A DNA stretch of 64,000 nucleotides from Mycobacteriales bacterium (GTDB lineage: Bacteria > Actinomycetota > Actinomycetes > Mycobacteriales > QHCE01): positions 54,171 to 118,170 of the forward strand of contig JABFVL010000036.1 of NCBI GenBank assembly GCA_013362805.1. The letters run 5' to 3'. This document shows, piece after piece, positions 45,891-55,171 of the stretch. The notes beneath the pieces were generated by a model, which worked only from the letters and a program-made list of their open reading frames with translations, had not been told where the DNA came from and did not search any database. Each line of letters opens with the position of its first letter. The first letter of the stretch is position 1. The position numbers and the translations under genes are program-made.

Positions 45891-47084
45891 ATGCGTGACA
45901 TAGTTTTTGTTGATGGAGTCCGAACTCCATTCGGCAAAGCTCGACCTGATGGGCTCTACCCCAATACCCGTGCAGATGATCTAGTGGTTGCCTGTTTGCG
46001 GGCGCTACTCGCTCGCCATCCCGACCTACCCAGCAGCCGCTTGGAGGAAGTGGCGATCGCCGCGACCACCCAAACTGGCGATCAAGGACTGACCATTGGC
46101 CGCTCCGCCTCATTGCTAGCTGGCATCCCTAAAAGCGTTCCCGGATATGCCATTGACCGCATGTGCGCTGGTGCGATGACCGCCGTCACCAACGTGGCGG
46201 GAGCAATCGGAATCGGCTCGATCGACATTGCTCTGGCCGGCGGCGTTGAACACATGGGGCATCACCCCATGGGCGACGGGACCGACCCCAACCCTCGGTT
46301 CCTAGCGGAAAGAATGGTTTCCCCTGACGCGCTCATTATGGGAAACACCGCAGAAGTGTTGCACGACAGATTCCCGACAATCACTCGAGAGCGCACTGAC
46401 GCATACGCCCTTGCAAGTCAAGAAAAATATGCCAAAGCCGTTGCGGATGGCGTAATCCAAAATGATCTCGTTCCCATTGCTACTCGGGACCCAGAACGAG
46501 GATGGGGCTTGGCAACCGCCGACGAACAACCACGGTCTGACACCACTTTGGAAGGCCTAGCAAAACTTCGAACGCCATTTAGGGCACACGGTCGGGTGAC
46601 GGCTGGGAATTCAGCGGGCCTGAACGACGGTGCCACCGCTTGCATCATCGCCGCCGAAGAAACCGCACGCGAACTTAATCTTCCAGTCGCCATGCGCTTT
46701 GTCTCAACCGCCTACGTTGGCGTTGAGCCAGAAGTGATGGGAGTGGGCCCCATTCCCGCCACCGAGAAAGCGCTCGCCAAAGCCGGTCTGACCATCGATG
46801 ACATTGGACTATTCGAACTCAATGAAGCCTTCGCCGTGCAGGTGCTCGCGCTCCTAGAACATTTCGGCATTCCCGACGACGACCCTAGGGTGAACCCGTG
46901 GGGCGGCGCCATCGCGATGGGTCATCCACTGGCGTCCTCCGGAGTCAGATTGATGACTCAACTCGCTCGCCACTTCGAACGTGAACCCCACGTGCGTTAC
47001 GGCATGACCGCCATGTGCATCGGCTTGGGCATGGGCGGAACAGTTATTTGGGAGAACCCACACTGGAGTGGAGACGCACGATGA
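45891..47084 (+). CDS. fadA: acetyl-CoA C-acyltransferase (thiolase)
   Basis: A 397-aa thiolase catalysing the last step of beta-oxidation. The nucleophile is Cys92 (DRMCAGAM); NEAFA, AMGHPLASSG (catalytic His) and MCIGLGMGG (second Cys) complete the site. The ATG at 45891 has an AGGAGG site; a start eleven codons earlier is unlikely. The stop overlaps the fadB start (ATGA), so alpha and beta subunits are made together. Confidence 0.96.
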   Translation: MRDIVFVDGVRTPFGKARPDGLYPNTRADDLVVACLRALLARHPDLPSSRLEEVAIAATTQTGDQGLTIGRSASLLAGIPKSVPGYAIDRMCAGAMTAVTNVAGAIGIGSIDIALAGGVEHMGHHPMGDGTDPNPRFLAERMVSPDALIMGNTAEVLHDRFPTITRERTDAYALASQEKYAKAVADGVIQNDLVPIATRDPERGWGLATADEQPRSDTTLEGLAKLRTPFRAHGRVTAGNSAGLNDGATACIIAAEETARELNLPVAMRFVSTAYVGVEPEVMGVGPIPATEKALAKAGLTIDDIGLFELNEAFAVQVLALLEHFGIPDDDPRVNPWGGAIAMGHPLASSGVRLMTQLARHFEREPHVRYGMTAMCIGLGMGGTVIWENPHWSGDAR

Positions 47085-49111
47085 CGCTTGTGTTGCCGGA
47101 AGAAGTTGTCACGACCGCTCAACTACGACTTATTTCCCCACCCGGGCTTGAGGGCACATTGGCCCTCATCACTCTTGAAAACGGCCATGACCACAAACGC
47201 CCAACTACCCTCGGCCCAGCGGGCTTGGCTTCGCTGGCCGAGGCGATAGACACCGCTAAATCCACCGAAGGTGTGCGAGGCATCGCGATCACGGGCAAAC
47301 CATATTTCTTTGGTGCCGGCGCCGATCTCAACGGCGTCGCCCTACTTGAGGACCGCAAAGACGCCCGCGCGATTTTGGAACTTGGGCATCAAGTATTCGG
47401 ACAACTCCGCTCAAGTGAACTACCCACGTTCGCGTTCATCAATGGTTTGAGCCTAGGCGGAGCCACCGAACTGGCACTACACGCTGACTATCGGACGATG
47501 TCCGGAGCCGCGGCCGGCATCGCGCTACCCGAGGTGTTTCTCGGACTCGCACCAGGCTGGGGCGGCACGTGGTTGCTGCCACACCTTGTTGGCATTGAGA
47601 ACGCGCTCAAAGTCATCATCGAAAACCCGTTGGCGCAAAACAAAATGTTGAAGCCAACTGACGCGCTGAACATGGGGCTCGTCGATGCCGAGTTCGAATC
47701 CGCCGACTACCTCACTAGCTCCATTTCATGGGCTGTGAAAGTGATCAACGGGGAGATTTCCGTCGACCGAGCTCAAGTGGACACCGGCGAGGGCTGGGAT
47801 TTCGCTGTCATGGTCGCGGAAAAAATAGTTGAAGAAAAGCTGCACGGGGCAGCCCATGCCCCATTGGTCGCTTTGAAACTACTTGGACAAGCGAAATCGG
47901 CCAGCTACGAAGATCAGATGCTCGCTGAGGAAGATCTCATATCCGAACTGGCTTCTGGCCCTCAGCTACGCGCCGGCATGTACGCATTCGACCTTGTACA
48001 AAAACGGGCCCGCAAACCCGCTGGCGCTCCAGATAAATCATTGGCTCGGCCAGTAACCAAGGTCGGCATCGTGGGCGCTGGGTTGATGGCCAGTCAACTC
48101 GCGCTGCTTTTCGCTCGCCGGCTGAAAGTGCCCGTGGTACTTACCGACGTCAGTCAAGAACGGATAGACAAGGGCCTCGCGTACGTCAAGGAAAGCGCCG
48201 AAAAGCTAGTTGCGAAAGGGCGCACTTCCGCTGACAGCGCGTCCCGCATCGTGGCTTCGGTGACAGGGTCGCTCGATAAATCTGGTTTCGCGGATGCCGA
48301 CTTCGTCATCGAGGCCGTATTCGAAGAGCTCGAGATCAAACGACACGTGTTCGCAGAGCTAGAAACCATTGTCCGGCCAGATTGTGTTCTGGCCACGAAC
48401 ACCTCCTCGCTCTCGGTGTCAGCCATGGCTGACCAACTCACTCACCCAGAACGAGTGGTCGGTTTTCACTTCTTCAACCCAGTAGCGGTCATGCCTTTGC
48501 TCGAGATTGTGCGGGCTAAGGAAACCGATGACGCTTCCTTGGCAACCGCGTTCGCGGTAGGTAAGGGACTCAAGAAGTCATGCGTACTTGTGAAGGACGC
48601 ACCAGCATTTGTGGTGAACCGGTTGCTGGTGCGCTCGCTTGTCGAAGTGTTGCTGGCGATAGATGCGGGGACTGATCCAATCACCGCCAACAATTCGATC
48701 GACGATTTGGGGTTGCCCATGCGTCCTCTTGAGTTGATCGAACTGGTGGGGCCGCCCATTGCCCTGCACGCCGCCGAAACGTTGGCGGCGGCATTCCCCG
48801 ATAGGTTCGCGGTGCCGAACATTTTGCGTGCGACGGTTGAGGCTGGCAAGCCAGCGCTACTCGTCCGTAAAAGCGGCGCGCTGGTATTGGACCCAGACCT
48901 CGCGGGCACGCTCACCCCGGGATCGGGCCCGTCAGCCGCCGAGCTGCGGGAAAACGTACTGGGCGCGGTAGCCACCGAAGTGCGGCTCATGCTTGACGAT
49001 GGGGTGGTTTCAGCTCCCGAAGACATCGACCTTTGCATGATCACAGGCGCCGGTTGGCCATTCCATCTTGGCGGCATCACGCCTTATCTTCGCCAGGCGG
49101 GCTATTTGTAA
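47081..49111 (+). CDS. fadB: fatty acid oxidation complex, alpha subunit
   Basis: A 676-aa two-domain enzyme. The N-terminal crotonase domain (about 1-210) has the oxyanion-hole segments GAGADL and LSLGGATELALHADYR and hydrates enoyl-CoA. The 3-hydroxyacyl-CoA dehydrogenase domain (about 325-676) starts with VGIVGAGLMASQLA (NAD binding) and contains the FHFFNPVAVMPLLEIV signature. ATG at 47081 overlaps fadA. A strong hairpin follows 10 bp after the stop. Confidence 0.95.
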   Translation: MTLVLPEEVVTTAQLRLISPPGLEGTLALITLENGHDHKRPTTLGPAGLASLAEAIDTAKSTEGVRGIAITGKPYFFGAGADLNGVALLEDRKDARAILELGHQVFGQLRSSELPTFAFINGLSLGGATELALHADYRTMSGAAAGIALPEVFLGLAPGWGGTWLLPHLVGIENALKVIIENPLAQNKMLKPTDALNMGLVDAEFESADYLTSSISWAVKVINGEISVDRAQVDTGEGWDFAVMVAEKIVEEKLHGAAHAPLVALKLLGQAKSASYEDQMLAEEDLISELASGPQLRAGMYAFDLVQKRARKPAGAPDKSLARPVTKVGIVGAGLMASQLALLFARRLKVPVVLTDVSQERIDKGLAYVKESAEKLVAKGRTSADSASRIVASVTGSLDKSGFADADFVIEAVFEELEIKRHVFAELETIVRPDCVLATNTSSLSVSAMADQLTHPERVVGFHFFNPVAVMPLLEIVRAKETDDASLATAFAVGKGLKKSCVLVKDAPAFVVNRLLVRSLVEVLLAIDAGTDPITANNSIDDLGLPMRPLELIELVGPPIALHAAETLAAAFPDRFAVPNILRATVEAGKPALLVRKSGALVLDPDLAGTLTPGSGPSAAELRENVLGAVATEVRLMLDDGVVSAPEDIDLCMITGAGWPFHLGGITPYLRQAGYL

Positions 49112-49120
49112 ACGGCAACT

Positions 49121-49151
49121 CTTGGGGGAGTCCGTTATGGACTCCCCCAAG
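49121..49151 (+). terminator. perfect 13-bp hairpin covering the start of the acyltransferase gene
   Basis: CTTGGGGGAGTCC and its exact complement GGACTCCCCCAAG enclose the 5-nt loop GTTAT. The GGGGGAG ribosome-binding site lies in the left arm and the ATG (49137-49139) at the loop/right-arm border. It could terminate fadAB transcription or block translation of the next gene. No T-run follows. Confidence 0.75.
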
Positions 49152-49988
49152 GTCAAGCCGAGGGCCAAACAATGCGGCGAATATAGTCAAGTGGTGGAAC
49201 TTGTCTACCCTCCGGTCATTGCGCTGGCGCGCGCCGTTTTTGCTGCCCAAGGCCTCAAATTCAACGTTCAAGGCAGCGAAAATGTCCCCCGCACCGGTGG
49301 TGCCATTATGGCCATCAATCACATCGGCTATTTTGACTTCACCTATGCCGGACTCGCCGCACGCCCGGCGAAGCGACTGGTGCGATTCATGGCGAAACAA
49401 GAAGTGTTCAAGCACCCCATAGGCGGCCCATTACTTCGCGGCATGAAACATATTCCAGTGGATCGCAAAGCTGGGAGCAGTGCACTTAACGCGGCCACGC
49501 AGCAAGTGATGAACGGGGAAATCGTTGGTGTTTTCCCGGAGGCCACCATCAGCATGTCATTTGAGTTGAAAGAGTTCATGCCAGGCGCCGCGCTTATCGC
49601 GAAACGGGCCGCGGCTTTGCTCAACAAACAGTCTCCTGACTCTATCGACACCCAAATTCCGGTACTTCCCGTGATTGTGTGGGGCTCACAGCGCGTGTGG
49701 ACTAAAGGAAAGCCTCGCCGGCTGGGCCGCACCAATACTCCGATCACTATCCAGGTCGGGAAGCCCATGATGGTGAACGCACGTTCAAATGTGAAGGCGT
49801 TGACGAGCGAACTGCACGACGATATGGAGCAGTTGTTGCACCGGGTCCAAGAGGCATATCCCGATCAGCCTCGCGGGGTTGAAGACAGTTGGTGGTTGCC
49901 AGCGCGCCTAGGCGGAACCGCGCCCACCCCGGAAGCCGCCGCCGTGATGGAAGCGGAGATCGCCGCTCGTCGGGAAGAAAAGGGCTAA
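49137..49988 (+). CDS. PlsC-like 1-acyl-sn-glycerol-3-phosphate acyltransferase
   Basis: A 283-aa acyltransferase. The catalytic NHIGYFD (NHx4D) follows GGAIMAI; FMAKQEVFKHP, IPVDR and GVFPEATIS are the substrate-binding blocks II and III. It should acylate a lysophospholipid or similar acceptor at the membrane. The start at ATG 49137 has a GGGGGAG site but lies inside a perfect hairpin; GTG at 49191 (VVELVYPP) would fit the common N-terminus of the family and place the hairpin outside the gene. Confidence 0.88.
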   Translation: MDSPKVKPRAKQCGEYSQVVELVYPPVIALARAVFAAQGLKFNVQGSENVPRTGGAIMAINHIGYFDFTYAGLAARPAKRLVRFMAKQEVFKHPIGGPLLRGMKHIPVDRKAGSSALNAATQQVMNGEIVGVFPEATISMSFELKEFMPGAALIAKRAAALLNKQSPDSIDTQIPVLPVIVWGSQRVWTKGKPRRLGRTNTPITIQVGKPMMVNARSNVKALTSELHDDMEQLLHRVQEAYPDQPRGVEDSWWLPARLGGTAPTPEAAAVMEAEIAARREEKG

Positions 49989-50008
49989 GCCAGGTTTTCT
50001 CCGTACAC

Positions 50009-50028
50009 AACCTACGGTACCGTAGGTT
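50009..50028. promoter_or_regulatory. perfect 20-bp palindrome upstream of the acyl-ACP desaturase
   Basis: AACCTACGGTACCGTAGGTT is fully self-complementary and lies 33 bp before the desaturase start, where a repressor would cover the promoter. The form is typical of TetR-family operators; the regulator is not encoded nearby. Confidence 0.75.
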
Positions 50029-50061
50029 AGCGTTTGTAGCCCCATTGCTTACGGAGAACCC

Positions 50062-50997
50062 ATGCCCGCACCACGTACCTTGACCCAAACCGAACTGCTG
50101 CTCGAACTAGAGCCCGTCGTCGAAGTCGAGGTCAATCGGCACCTAGCAACCGCCAAAGAGTGGTTCCCACATGAATACGTGCCGTGGAGCGAAGGTCGCA
50201 ATTTCGACGGCCTCATGGGCGGCGAAGCCTGGACACCACAAGACTCCCCCATGCCCGAAGTGGCGCGGACAGCACTGATAGTCAACTTGCTCACCGAGGA
50301 CAACCTGCCCAGCTATCACCACGAGATCGCCTCAATCTTCGGCCGCGACGCCGCTTGGGGCACCTGGGTACATCGGTGGACCGCTGAAGAAGGCCGACAT
50401 GCCGTGGCCATCCGCGACTATTTGACCGTGTCACGCGCTGTCGACCCGATCGAACTCGAACGCGAGCGGATGCGACACATGTCAGAAGGCTTCGCAAACA
50501 CGCATGACGACGAAGTGTTGCACTCCATCGCCTACGTGGCGTTCCAAGAACTTGCTACCCGCATCGCTCACCGCAACACTGGCAAAGCGAGCGGTGACCC
50601 AGTGTGTGAACAACTATTGGCACGAGTGGCCGCTGACGAAAACCTACACATGCTGTTCTATCGCAACGTACTCGCGAAAGCTTTCGAACTCGCGCCCAGC
50701 CAAACCATGCGTGCCGTCACCGATATCGCGGTGAACTTTCAAATGCCGGGGTTCGGAATGCCTGGGTTCGCGCGGAAATCGCTTGCGATCGCGCAAGCCG
50801 GAATTTACGACGCACGCCAGCACCGGGACGAAGTGTTGATGCCGGTCATTCGCCAATGGAAAGTTTTCGATATTCCTCAGCTAGACGGCGAAGGCGAGAA
50901 AGCGCGGGAAGAGCTCAGTGAGTTTTTGGCCAAGTTGGACACGGTGGCGAGCCGATTTGAGGAACGCCGCGCCGCACGAGCGGCTAAACAGCAATAA
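50062..50997 (+). CDS. acyl-[acyl-carrier-protein] desaturase (DesA-like)
   Basis: A 311-aa soluble di-iron desaturase. Two E-x2-H motifs are visible, EGRH (Glu110, His113) and ENLH (Glu193, His196), with Glu79 and His86 also available as ligands. It introduces a cis double bond into an acyl chain, most likely for membrane lipids. Control by the palindrome just upstream is likely. The 3' end meets the opposing 1130-aa gene with a 1-bp gap. Confidence 0.93.
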   Translation: MPAPRTLTQTELLLELEPVVEVEVNRHLATAKEWFPHEYVPWSEGRNFDGLMGGEAWTPQDSPMPEVARTALIVNLLTEDNLPSYHHEIASIFGRDAAWGTWVHRWTAEEGRHAVAIRDYLTVSRAVDPIELERERMRHMSEGFANTHDDEVLHSIAYVAFQELATRIAHRNTGKASGDPVCEQLLARVAADENLHMLFYRNVLAKAFELAPSQTMRAVTDIAVNFQMPGFGMPGFARKSLAIAQAGIYDARQHRDEVLMPVIRQWKVFDIPQLDGEGEKAREELSEFLAKLDTVASRFEERRAARAAKQQ

Positions 50998-50998
50998 C

Positions 50999-53900
50999 TC
51001 ACCTTTGACTATGCGCGTGCGCGTCTGGAGTGTTCCAAGCGCGCACCACTACCTCGGGAACCAATGGCGTGCGACCCGGCGCTCCCAGGCTGTTAAGCTG
51101 CTCTCTCGCTGATATCGGATCGACGCTTCCTCTTGGAACGTCGCGAGCCGCGCGGAACACACCGGTGATCAGACGCTGGGTGGTGATGAACTCGTTATAG
51201 AAATTTCCGATTGGGCCCAGCCTGCCATCTGATTCGCGCATGCCGCCAAGAAAGTCCGCGTCAACCCGCGTTTCGATGCCGCGTAAGAATGCTTTCACAT
51301 CTTCAGGCGCGTCCTGACGCAGCGCAACGCCATATAGAACGTCTTGAACTACGTCGCCGACCCGCGCCATGGCCGGGTCAATATATTGGAAACAGCTCTC
51401 ATCGAAATCTTCGGGATTTACCCCGTATCTATGCTTCAAACGCTCAAGCGCGAAATGGCCCTCTAAACCATCTAAATCATCCAGGGCGTCAGGATCCAAA
51501 TCAAAATCCATGATCTCGTTGTTACGGCTCATGTCACGGTGCATCCAGCCCATCTTCGCTTCGATATGTGGAAGAGCTGCCGCGTGCGCACGAAGCTTTT
51601 TCAATTTTTCACGGAGCTGGGCCGCTTCAGATGAATTCTTGTAATATTTTTCGCCTAATCTAATGGCCTGTTCGAGTCGGTCACATTCCATTTCTATCCA
51701 ATGCATCCGACTTTCCGGAGTTTGCCCAGGATAAGGAGTGTCAATTCGCGTCAGCGCAGCTACATATTCCGCTCTGGCATTAGCTGCACTTCGTGGCGCA
51801 TACGCGGTCTCACGCATTTGCCCTGGCGTTGGATACAGCTGGCCTGTCGGCAACCCGCGAACACATTCGATAATGTGCACAGTTTTTGAACTAGGGCCTT
51901 CCCTGGTGCTCATTAAATGTTCGGGCATCAACTGCAATCGCTGCACCTTAGTTAGGTGTTTCCACAAGATCCGGTGGATCTCGCCTTCATCTTGTGGGGC
52001 CCCATCAAGCTGCGACAACCCTCCGAAATCATTTGCGTCTTTCGCCCAAGCGACATAAACAAATCTTCCATCTGGAAGTTCGGTTCTACACGCACGCTTG
52101 TATGTGCCTTCTCGCATATGCCGCCTAAGCTTTTCTTCAGCAAACTCAGCCAACGCTTTAGGGCTATATGGGAATCGAACATGTGACATCGGGGGCGGTT
52201 CCAGACCAGCCGTGCGCATTGCTTTATCGATGCGCGTAAAGGGCCCACTCCAGGAAAATAGATCCCGCCTAATAGAAAACCCATTTCGCTCAAGGGGCGC
52301 CAGCGATTGCAATAAAGCGACTTGCAGAGAATTTCCAAAAATATCGTTTTGTTCAGTGCCACCAATGATGAGGGAACGTTCGCCAAGTTTAGGGCGATCG
52401 CGCTTGAGAATGTCGCGCAACTCTTCGGGAGAAACTCGCCCAAATACTTTGGGCACAATGCATGTGTCAGAAACATTCAATGGACCTGACGGATCACCTA
52501 CCAGGATCGCGTACGCCATTTCTCCGCCTGGGCCCGCCCCAGAGCAGGCCATAACCCGATGCCCATCAGCATGACTACCTCGTAACACGTCCACCAGTTC
52601 CGCCTGGACCGGGTGGCGCGAGGGATCGAATGAAGGAATATTCAACAAGGCTTCACTGCTTACGGCATTGACGACCGCGCCATTTTCTAGGCATTCCTTG
52701 AACTGTCCCCAAAATAGCGCGTTCGTTGGCAACTGAGCATCTTGATTCAATTCCACATCGGGAATTTGTGCGATCAGATCCTTCATTCCAGTCATCAGAC
52801 TCTTGCCACGCAATGCGGGCGTGTAACCCACCATTGGAACCCGGCGCTGACCAATAGCCGTCAACAAACGGCGCGCCTTACTTCCCGCGGTGAGCAAATC
52901 GTCATAGAGCGCTGAGGTATTTGTGTCGCTGTCGGTGGCAACCACCGCAACATAAGCGAATCGTCGCTGCACTTGCCGCGGCAAGGTGGTAAATAGCTTT
53001 TCCGCACGCCGAATTTGTGCTGCCGTGGATTCCGAATGATCTTTCTTCTTCAATGCCAACAAAAGCACGGCATCAGGGTTTTCTATTTCTCCACCGATAG
53101 CCGTCAATGAATAATTGTGGCGGGTGGATCGTTGCTGATATCCGATCACTGAATCCAATTGCCCCATAGATGCGTGGAGCAGAGGAGCCGGATCTGATTC
53201 TGGGTCCATTGTCCGCCGCCGGGTGACCTCAATTTCACGATTCACCGCTTGCCTAGTTGTGAACCGCCAGTAAGGATGAGACGAATCCGCGCTCCGAAAA
53301 TACGGATTACTGGGGCCCATAGTGTCTAGTACATAGCGCGACATTTCCTGTCGATGATCGACTTTTCCCGGCGGCTCGACTCGTTGCCGTGCCTTTACGG
53401 CTTTTCGAGTGGCCGCTAGCAGCTCACTGACGCGAATCTCGGGAAGATTCTGAGGCTTCCTGAACGCGATATTCAGCCGATTCGTCACGTTCGCGGCCAT
53501 GCGCTCTAGTTCAGACGAGCTTGCCAGACCTTGATACCAGATTTCACAAAGCCTGGCCCAATCCACAAGCGCCCGATGGATATCTATTGCGGCACCATGC
53601 AAACGGTAATCAGCTTCGAGGCCCGGTGCGAACTTACTGCGCCGACCGAGGGACTTCAACGTTTTGGCTACCAGAAATTCACCCGCGCCTGACGGCGCGT
53701 CACACAGACTCATAGTCCAAGCAAGTTCACGGGGCAAATCGGTGCTTCCCGCATACCCCCACCCAGAAAGTTCCATGATTCCTGTTCGAGCATTTCGATG
53801 CATGTAACGCTTTGAAACGTTGTTATGACCCAAGCAGAAAGGTCTAGACGTGGCGTCGTCGGCTCGTTCTTCGACTTTGCCGAAAGGCGCATCTGGAATC

Positions 53901-54391
53901 AAAAGGTCTGTCAACGCAGAAGAGTAATACTTCAAGAGATGCGCATGCGCCCGCTTAGGGCCCTGCAGTGAGTATTCTAATAAGGCCTTCGCATCCCCAT
54001 TTTTCGGAAAGGTTTCCGGATGATAAGGCAGATCCTCACTGTGGACTTCGGTAAAATCCACAAAACAATCGCTCATTAAACCGATATCAGCGCTGCTTAA
54101 CTGCACCGCGTTGCTCGCGAAATAGCGATTTTTCACAAAGTCCCACACCCGTCCATCCGCCGATACGATGATCGGCACAGAACGATCAGTAATACGTGAA
54201 ACGATCGGTGCCATCAGCCCCGGTTCGTCACTCAATAAGAGATCATAGTCATCACGTCGGCGGAGTTCTTGACACAACCAACCGCCCGGATCAAAAGTAT
54301 TTTGATAATTGTTGCTGTCAAACATCGCAAAAGGCAGAGTATGAGCGCTTTGCACGCCCACTAAACCAAACCTTAGCGCATAGTTCTCCAT
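50999..54391 (-). CDS. 1130-aa orphan protein with two phosphotransferase-like motif sets
   Basis: I do not recognise the family. Near residues 185-235 a stretch with LGHNNVSKRYM, GIMELSGWGYAG and DLPRELAW has the layout of an aminoglycoside-phosphotransferase active site, but with Asn and Glu where the catalytic and metal Asp should be. Near the C-terminus (about 970-1060) MHRDMSRNNEIMDFD has the HRDx4N form and FQYIDPAMARVGDVVQDVLYG looks like an APH metal-binding segment, so this copy keeps its key residues. The middle part (about 400-900) includes DAVLLLALKKKDHSES and shows no clear motif. There is no signal or membrane segment. The gene is AT-rich compared with both neighbours and has no partner gene, which suggests acquisition. 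A defence, resistance or toxin role is possible but unproven. Confidence 0.65.
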   Translation of the reverse strand: MENYALRFGLVGVQSAHTLPFAMFDSNNYQNTFDPGGWLCQELRRRDDYDLLLSDEPGLMAPIVSRITDRSVPIIVSADGRVWDFVKNRYFASNAVQLSSADIGLMSDCFVDFTEVHSEDLPYHPETFPKNGDAKALLEYSLQGPKRAHAHLLKYYSSALTDLLIPDAPFGKVEERADDATSRPFCLGHNNVSKRYMHRNARTGIMELSGWGYAGSTDLPRELAWTMSLCDAPSGAGEFLVAKTLKSLGRRSKFAPGLEADYRLHGAAIDIHRALVDWARLCEIWYQGLASSSELERMAANVTNRLNIAFRKPQNLPEIRVSELLAATRKAVKARQRVEPPGKVDHRQEMSRYVLDTMGPSNPYFRSADSSHPYWRFTTRQAVNREIEVTRRRTMDPESDPAPLLHASMGQLDSVIGYQQRSTRHNYSLTAIGGEIENPDAVLLLALKKKDHSESTAAQIRRAEKLFTTLPRQVQRRFAYVAVVATDSDTNTSALYDDLLTAGSKARRLLTAIGQRRVPMVGYTPALRGKSLMTGMKDLIAQIPDVELNQDAQLPTNALFWGQFKECLENGAVVNAVSSEALLNIPSFDPSRHPVQAELVDVLRGSHADGHRVMACSGAGPGGEMAYAILVGDPSGPLNVSDTCIVPKVFGRVSPEELRDILKRDRPKLGERSLIIGGTEQNDIFGNSLQVALLQSLAPLERNGFSIRRDLFSWSGPFTRIDKAMRTAGLEPPPMSHVRFPYSPKALAEFAEEKLRRHMREGTYKRACRTELPDGRFVYVAWAKDANDFGGLSQLDGAPQDEGEIHRILWKHLTKVQRLQLMPEHLMSTREGPSSKTVHIIECVRGLPTGQLYPTPGQMRETAYAPRSAANARAEYVAALTRIDTPYPGQTPESRMHWIEMECDRLEQAIRLGEKYYKNSSEAAQLREKLKKLRAHAAALPHIEAKMGWMHRDMSRNNEIMDFDLDPDALDDLDGLEGHFALERLKHRYGVNPEDFDESCFQYIDPAMARVGDVVQDVLYGVALRQDAPEDVKAFLRGIETRVDADFLGGMRESDGRLGPIGNFYNEFITTQRLITGVFRAARDVPRGSVDPISAREQLNSLGAPGRTPLVPEVVVRAWNTPDAHAHSQR

Positions 54392-54450
54392 AAGAGAAAT
54401 AGTTTAGCCATCGCCAGCTGGGCAAATCGCGGGTTGGCAATACTTAACAA

Positions 54451-55137
54451 CTAACTAGATGGTTCGAACCGCAGCTCAGTATCAATGTGCAACGGTGCCT
54501 CAGGCGCTACAGCCAAGAGACAGCCCTGACGAACTTCCACAAAAGCCCGGTCACTAGTCAGCTCGTTGCTGAGCCCACGGGTGTGCCCATAGCGCAGTGG
54601 CTCATCAAGCAGTACGTAGCGCAAACCTTCAGTTGATACTCCATGCGCATCACCGCCCATGGGAATCAGCGAGACAAACTGACCAGCTTGCCCCACGAGA
54701 ACGGCACGATGCCTGATCACCCCCACAGCCGCGCCTCCGACCAGCGCAGTTATAGGAACTTTCGCGAAATCGGGGTGCGCGAGAAGCAAGAAATTTACTA
54801 GCTCATGGTCGAGACGACCGCCAGAGCCTGCGATCACAACGATCCGGTCGGGACTCTTCGCAACCGCCGCATACAGCGCCAACTCCAGATCGCTGGCATT
54901 CTTCTCGGACGAAAACTGCTCAACTTTAGCGCCACGAGCCTTAGCCAGGGCGAGGTCCGCTGGATCGACCGAGTCGAAATCGCCAACTGCTTCGTCGATC
55001 CTCAGGCCCAGGGCCAGGGCATGCGAGATACCTTGGTCAGCCGCAATGACATAGGGGGTCGGGAGACTAGCGAGCCCCGCGAGTTGAAGAGCATCAGCAC
55101 GAGGATTTTCACCCCCGGCCACCACGAGCACAATCAC
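54451..55137 (-). CDS. thiamine pyrophosphokinase
   Basis: A 228-aa enzyme that makes thiamine diphosphate from thiamine and ATP. The catalytic-site segments ADQGISHAL, VGDFDSVDP and SEKNASDLELAL are in order in the N-terminal domain, and GSGGRLDHE follows; RYGHTRGLSNELT is the thiamine-binding part. Starts at GTG 55137 or GTG 55131 are both possible behind an AGGGGG site; an ORF start inside tpiA is not credible. It lies where secG often follows tpiA in other actinobacteria. Confidence 0.9.
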   Translation of the reverse strand: MIVLVVAGGENPRADALQLAGLASLPTPYVIAADQGISHALALGLRIDEAVGDFDSVDPADLALAKARGAKVEQFSSEKNASDLELALYAAVAKSPDRIVVIAGSGGRLDHELVNFLLLAHPDFAKVPITALVGGAAVGVIRHRAVLVGQAGQFVSLIPMGGDAHGVSTEGLRYVLLDEPLRYGHTRGLSNELTSDRAFVEVRQGCLLAVAPEAPLHIDTELRFEPSS

Positions 55138-55171
55138 GATGCCCCCTATGTCACTAGCGTCAATGACAAAT

